Below are positions 47,836 to 47,986 of a DNA stretch of 47,986 nucleotides, in pieces (positions within the stretch are counted from its first letter, which is position 1; each line of letters begins with the position of its first letter). The stretch comes from a virus. Below the pieces are notes generated by a model that saw nothing but the letters and a program-made list of their open reading frames with translations, did no database searches and was not told where the DNA came from. Position numbers and translations under genes: made by a program. The stretch covers positions 1 through 47,986 of IMG/VR virus record IMGVR_UViG_3300050821_002564. One strand, 5' to 3'.

Positions 47836-47986
47836 ATGCCCTACAGGACCATCCCGGCCTTGTGTGTGCATCTGCGGTGGAGCGCATGGAATCCGGTGCG
47901 GGACACGAAACCGCCTGAAGAGGAGCGGCATTGCCTCGATTGCGGTTTGGTACGGAGGCGGTATACGCACATGCTGGGGATTGAAT
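47836..47986 (+). CDS. 5' part of a Cys-bearing protein cut by the window end
   Basis: ATG 47836, open to the right edge (50 residues seen). 'ALCVHLRW' and 'HCLDCGLVRRRYTH' suggest a C ... C-x2-C-type metal site with basic residues. It continues beyond the window. Confidence 0.45.
   Translation, partial: MPYRTIPALCVHLRWSAWNPVRDTKPPEEERHCLDCGLVRRRYTHMLGIE

Noticed and set aside
1-47986. tRNA genes, rRNA or insertion sequences
   Set aside because: No cloverleaf, rRNA segment, or transposase with terminal inverted repeats was seen; absence cannot be proven by eye.
47836-47986. Circular closure of the window joining the last gene to the first
   Set aside because: Across the junction the last gene's frame runs into a scrambled Arg/Ser-rich tail, and the first gene's frame has a stop (TGA 47982-47984) directly before it.

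Overview
The window is a stretch of a tailed double-stranded DNA phage or prophage, most likely podovirus-like. It has a very long terminase large subunit (709 aa), a 689-aa portal with podophage-type composition, a scaffold and major capsid pair, head-tail and nozzle-type proteins, and three large ejection-protein-like genes. No tape-measure or sheath gene is visible. The DNA is GC-rich and densely packed, and most neighbouring genes overlap by ATGA, TAATG or TTGA junctions. The host cannot be read directly. Three tail-fibre genes begin with Sec-type signal peptides ending in ...G|Q, which points to a Gram-negative host and is loosely reminiscent of Acidobacteriota; this is tentative. Both ends cut genes, and joining the two ends does not restore a reading frame, so the window is not a closed genome.

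Layout. (1) 1-6722, rightward early block: a Sak4-like RecA-fold ATPase, a Gp157-like protein, many small Cys-rich proteins, a DPPY-type DNA methyltransferase, a C5-cytosine methyltransferase with a second gene overprinted inside it, an HNH protein and a PD-(D/E)XK endonuclease. (2) 6705-10604, leftward accessory operon from a strong promoter: an HTH regulator, a Lar-like protein, two tiny membrane proteins, a DUF2829-like protein, a pentapeptide-repeat protein, a DUF551 protein and several zinc-ribbon microproteins. (3) 10645-13070, a second leftward operon: a phage protein of unknown function, an RFC-type clamp-loader ATPase, two Cys/His-rich proteins, an excisionase-like HTH protein and a short serine recombinase. 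(4) 12991-13524, a non-coding divergent region with the second leftward promoter and three phased GATTGGC repeats. (5) 13525-17243, rightward small genes leading to a likely small terminase. (6) 17225-38355, packaging, capsid, head-tail and ejection genes, interspersed with four tiny Lys/Arg-rich proteins. (7) 38352-47986, a Cys-bearing protein, a terminator, three secreted-type tailspike, fibre and glycosidase proteins, then a one-TM protein that may belong to lysis.

How the parts fit: the early block supplies annealing recombination and DNA modification. The leftward accessory operon looks like a counter-defence and host-takeover set. The recombinase and excisionase pair suggests a temperate lifestyle. 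The late block builds a short-tailed virion with an unusually elaborate glycan-directed adhesion module. The most notable observations are the double-coded segment of the cytosine methyltransferase gene, the three consecutive signal-peptide-bearing tail genes (one a clan GH-A-like glycosidase), and the standalone RFC-like ATPase in the lysogeny operon. All family calls come from reading the sequence; no database search was run.
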